Source: Sarcocystis neurona (taxonomy: Eukaryota; Apicomplexa; Conoidasida; Eucoccidiorida; Sarcocystidae). From it: 64,000 nucleotides of DNA. The stretch spans positions 1,993,234-2,057,233 of the forward strand of contig KL647302.1 of the NCBI GenBank assembly GCA_000727475.1, read 5' to 3'. The position numbers were made by a program, and so were the translations under genes. The notes under the pieces are model-generated. The model searched no databases, was not told the DNA's origin, and was given only the letters and a program-made list of their open reading frames with translations. Shown here one piece after another: positions 60,136 to 64,000 of the stretch. The stretch's first letter is position 1, and every line of letters starts with the position of its first letter.

Positions 60136-60202
60136 AACTGTGTCACCGAAGCATACTCCTGCCTTTCTTGTGAGTAGCTATACAGACACTCGTGCCCTTG
60201 AA

Positions 60203-60362
60203 ATGAGCGAGACAGGTAGAGAGCGTCGTTTAGGTCGAATTGACGAGCGACTGATACCTATTTATCTGAACAACCTGTATTAAGTGTGACAGTGTCGGCG
60301 TCGCGTAGTGAAACAGCGGCTTTCCCAGGTGAAACGAAGACAATTCGACAATCTGCTTTCTC
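60203..60362 (+). repeat. Dispersed repeat, composite right copy
   Basis: The first 90 bases match the direct copy at 59178-59268. The following 77 bases match, inverted, the segment at 58687-58763. This copy therefore joins two pieces that lie apart and in opposite orientation near the ligase 3' end. Confidence 0.82.
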
Positions 60363-60715
60363 CTCTGTGCTTCGCGCTGCTGCAGGTGTGCAGCATCCCG
60401 AGGCTGCTGTTTTCGTCTGGCGAAGTGATGGCATACTCGAAGGCGGTGCTGGATGCCAGCGCATGAAGCGCGGTGATGGCAGCCCATAAAAGCGTCTATG
60501 TCTTGTGTGCGTCCCCGGTGTAAGTGCGAACTGCGCTATGCGTGTCCGCGTAGCTGGGCTTCCAAGTGTTTTCAGTCGGTGTGTGCGCTGCTCCTTGTAA
60601 TTGTATACATAAAAGTGTACGTCTCCATATACCCCTTTGCACATACAATTGTATACTTTGTGTGCTGTCTACTTTTTTACGTATTCGTACGCGTATTACC
60701 GTACAAACGTTCTCA

Positions 60716-61075
60716 ATGAGTCACGCGGCGGTGCGGGTGAGCTGTGACTTGCTTCTGCTTCCTCTCAATCATGTGGAACGACAGATGGTGGGAGGTGTGT
60801 GTCTTTCGAAACTGCGAGCGAGCGAATTCGCGTGCGGTGAAACTCCACTCGTACACTCGCGTTTGTATTCACGTATTTCCGCCGTCAGCGATGTGTTCCT
60901 GACGCATACTCTCAGACGTATGCCAAACTGCACAGTGTGGCAACTCCGTATGCGTGAGCATATGCAGCGTCGCGTGTTCTTGGATGTCTTCTGTGCCTCT
61001 CAACCAAACGTCTGTCCGTACGCGCGGATAAGTTTGTGGACGTTTGTGCAAGCGACTGTAGAAGTGGAATTTTGA
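60716..61075 (+). CDS. Hypothetical single-exon ORF, 119 residues
   Basis: An ATG at 60716 opens a 119-codon frame ending TGA at 61073-61075. The product begins MSHAAVRVSCDLLLLPLNHV and is rich in Arg, Leu, Val and Cys, without a clear signal peptide or membrane segment. The frame extends upstream of the ATG to 60566, but that part is Tyr/Cys-rich like the purine-pyrimidine tracts and is not included. No family is recognised. It may be chance. Confidence 0.28.
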   Translation: MSHAAVRVSCDLLLLPLNHVERQMVGGVCLSKLRASEFACGETPLVHSRLYSRISAVSDVFLTHTLRRMPNCTVWQLRMREHMQRRVFLDVFCASQPNVCPYARISLWTFVQATVEVEF

Positions 61076-62820
61076 GCGCGGTTTTTCGAATAAGCTAGAC
61101 ACCATGTGGGCGCGTGTATGTCGCATACATACGTGTGTATGTGTGTGGTTTATTTTTCACGTAGGCATATATTCGCGTGTGTGACCGCCTTGCGCTGCAA
61201 GGTGCAGCCGAGGGCTGCCTCTACTGAAGGAAATACACTGTGCATATGATTTTGTCACTCCATCGTTGCGGGACTTATCGCGTACGCCCATTGAGGTCTG
61301 CACTTCGAAGTGGTGAACTTCTTTAATACGCCGTTTCTTTACCTATACAGACGGGCGATGCTACGTGCTCATGGATACACTTTTGCGCGCGTCTCAATTC
61401 GTGAACACGAGGTGTATACGCACCTTTGCAGTGGTGTTCTCGGCTGCATCACCGCGCATCCTTTTTTGTTAGGATCTCCAGGGTCAACAGAAGGTGTAAC
61501 GGAAGAGAGCGTACCGCAGGGCAGACGAAGATTCGCGCGAATTAGTCTGGCATCTTCACTGTTGCGGGGCGCTTTTATATGAATTGAGATAATATTTGCA
61601 GTTTTTTGGAAAACTGTCAACGGTCGTCTCATTGTGGTTGCGAGCTGGTCCGCCTGCTGGGGGATTCCCGTGCGTAATATAATGTGAATCGGATCTAGCT
61701 CGGGCATACGCACGCGATATGTAGAAGTTTCCGTCCATATGTATTTCGGGAAAAAACAATTTCATGAGTATGCCACTCCTTCTTGGTGATAAAGGACGTG
61801 ACATTGTGAGCCACTACGTAGACCGTTTTGTACACAACTGTGTCCACGGAGAGCTATCACTGCTGTTGAGTACGTATTGTACTGATTTAGTATATCGTGC
61901 TGGCGTGCAGTGTCGCACGTAACATATCGTGGGGATCGTAGACGTGGGCGTGCGTGCGTGTAACATACGCGGTGTTGGGGTCCTTCACCTGGAATGAGTT
62001 GAAACAACTTTGCTCTGAGCTTTCAGGACAAGCCACAGGCGTAACGGGTGTCACCGTCAACAAGCTGGACCCGACGAAGCAGTTAGAAAAGGGGAGATAG
62101 CGGGTCTTTAAGCACCAGTGTATGTAGCGTTACACAGCCGACTACCAGACCAGTATTCTGTCTGTCCGTAGAAGTGGATCCACAGGGGAATCCTGTAGTC
62201 GGTCTGTATATGCAGGTGTGGGCCGACACAGTATCAGCACTCCGCAAACGGCAGTTTTTCTCATGTATGGCATTGGATATGAATCTTCACTTCACCACCT
62301 CACCACTCGGAGCACTTCCTGCGCCTTACACAGACTTTAGAAACGGTCCTTGTGTGCCGCGTCTTAATATGTGTCCTCTGTTTCATCGACGGTTGTCCTT
62401 ACACATATTCGAGAAAAGAACTGTCTAATGCTGGTGAGCCGCTCTCTTGAGCTCTGATAACGCACCAGACATATAACCCGAAATACTGGCTTAGACGCAT
62501 CCTTGGAGGTGCACATAAACGGCGTACACGGACTACTGCTGCAGACATACGAGCCCCGCAGGCGCACCTGTCCTCGTGCGTATCGGGGCACTGATCTGTC
62601 AGCATACATCTTTATGTACCTTATACATATATGTGCGTTCGACTTTATGCGCGTCCGTATCTACCATTTGGTGCAAGGAACAACAACCAGTCTTACACGT
62701 GAAACAACTCTTCTTCCCGGCAGAGACAGCTGTCTGAAGAGGGATGGGAAAGGATGAGGACCCGCGCTACTTCCAGCAAGGCGTGTCTAGGTGTTGTCGA
62801 GAAAGTATCTCCTTCACCAG
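61076..62820. other. Intergenic or 5' part of the last gene
   Basis: Opposing frames at 61310-61582 (+) and 61369-61713 (-) are equally open, so neither is called. Codon-like pieces at about 62027-62100 (TGVTVNKLDPTKQ) and 62172-62215 (VDPQGNPVVGLYMQ, followed by a CAG|GTGTGG donor in phase 0) may be upstream exons of the gene that follows. Confidence 0.35.
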
Positions 62821-63860
62821 ACTTTTGCGGCAAAGCCCACCAAGAGACTCGTGTGCAGCGTTTACTCCTCCACTCAACCTGTGACCACACAGATCATCAA
62901 AGAACCCACGACTCTTCGTGGGACTGGAGGAGATCCGCGGTTACTTGGCACTTTCCTGAGCGTGAGAAATTTCACGTTCGCAGAGCGCACCACTTCTCGT
63001 TGCCCGCCGGGACGCACAGACGCAATAAGGAACACGGTGAGAGTGTGTTTAGGGTGATTTCAATATACACTGAAAGCGTGCCTCGATCGGGTATACTTAT
63101 ATGCATAGGTTTCTAGAAGAAGACCTGGGCCGTCGAAAACGTGGAACACGCGTGTCTGGAGTCAACTGCCCTAGCGGAAGTAGACGACTCCAGTGGTATT
63201 CCTATGCCTAGGTGTGATACCTACAGCCCAACTTAGACGAGTGTAGTCTAGCGCTGCATAAAACCAGTCCCGTGCTCAGCCCCAGAAGGCCCGACTTTCG
63301 CTCGAGCGTTACGGTAGCTGCTTCAACCTCTGCAGCTCTAGTATGGGTGCACCACGTGCACATAAGTCACGTGCTCCACGTGCGTACAGCGGCGCACTAG
63401 TATCTTGGCGGGCTGCGAGCTTGAAATCTCAGAAAACACGAAACGGATGCCTACACGCAAGACAGGAAATAACAAATGCGCAATTTTTCCAAACTGAATT
63501 CCATGAGGGAAACTGTCAAGACCACCTGGTTAGCGGCCGTACGGTATGACACCAGACAAGGTACAATATTTGGTGATCAAAACCCTACTTTTGTCCTACA
63601 CAAGTCAAAATATAAAACGCCTATGACAGGCGAAAGCCACAGCAGAGTTTCTGCAGAAGTCCGCGTCGTTCGTGTCTGAGACTCGTTGCTGTAATGACAT
63701 AATGGTTAACCGACTCCAAGGAAGCCAAAGAAGGACAAACGATGAAAGACAGAAAGTACTTGTATATACTGGAAAAGCCCTCACCAATCCTCGAGGAGGG
63801 CGCGGCGAACTAATAGAAGTTTTCGATAGAAACCACAACTGGGGAGCGTTAAGCGTGTGA
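62821..63860 (+). CDS. Hypothetical four-exon gene, 5' incomplete
   Basis: Exons 62821-63036, 63117-63211, 63336-63543 and 63657-63860 chain with agreeing phases (0, 2, 0). Acceptors are CTCCTTCACCAG, GGTTTCTAG, AACCTCTGCAG and GTTTCTGCAG; the first donor is ACG|GTGAGA. The joined product is 240 residues to the stop at 63858-63860. It carries CSVYSSTQPVTTQIIKEP and TFLSVRNFTFAERTTS in exon 1 and ends GELIEVFDRNHNWGALSV. Strand-rich composition with scattered Cys suggests a beta-sandwich, possibly secreted. I do not recognise the family. An upstream start is missing. A competing frame (62724-63116) is longer in one exon but unusually rich in His/Arg/Trp and is judged a shadow. Confidence 0.46.
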
Positions 63861-64000
63861 CAGGTAATCTACACAGCCTGATAGTGTCCTGCAGAAGCAT
63901 ACAAATAATACAGCACCTGAGAAATACCATTCGTCTTTTTAGGCGGAAGCAAGGCTGCTGGTACGCAGTAGAGCGCTAGACGGGAAGGATGCATGCTTGA

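Noticed and set aside
63672..63860. Small ORF starting at 63672 as an independent gene
   Set aside because: It is better explained as the last exon (63657-63860) of the four-exon model, with a good acceptor immediately upstream.

Overview
The window is nuclear DNA of an intron-rich eukaryote, most likely an apicomplexan of the coccidian line. The evidence is the combination of roughly balanced base composition, short GT-AG exons, proteins swollen by low-complexity Ala/Gln/Ser/Glu inserts, patatin-like and Hip-type proteins, and long alternating purine-pyrimidine tracts between genes. A sarcocystid (Sarcocystis/Toxoplasma relatives) is my best guess; the species cannot be fixed from sequence alone.

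Six genes are assigned to families with good support. On the left edge lies the 3' end of a Hsc70-interacting protein (Hip/ST13), 459-1768 (+). A PHD-finger chromatin protein follows at 9089-11380 (+), and a tRNA 2'-phosphotransferase (Tpt1/KptA) at 13554-15134 (-). An Eaf6-like subunit of a histone acetyltransferase complex lies at 28420-31783 (+), and a secreted patatin-like phospholipase at 36333-40315 (-). The right third is dominated by an eight-exon glutamate-cysteine ligase catalytic subunit at 46086-59082 (+), predicted at about 2293 residues, several times the usual length.

Between these are small gene models that I built from matching splice phases. They have no recognised family: 2755-3467 (-), 3957-4699 (+), 8109-8607 (-), 15725-16460 (+), 17334-17904 (-), 18178-18890 (+), 24026-24474 (+), 27581-28421 (-), 33633-34088 (-), 60716-61075 (+) and 62821-63860 (+). 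They are hypotheses of varying strength, because at this base composition open stretches of 60-100 codons also arise by chance.

Non-coding structure includes TA, CA and CT microsatellites, a degenerate tandem array of about 115-base units at 44.71-45.20 kb, a two-unit tandem repeat at 22.85 kb, and a dispersed repeat near 58.7-60.4 kb. One piece of that repeat lies, inverted, inside the coding tail of the ligase gene. No tRNA, rRNA, CRISPR array or intact transposase was seen. The recognised genes are ordinary cell functions (chaperone cycle, chromatin, tRNA splicing, lipid hydrolysis, glutathione synthesis) and do not form one pathway.
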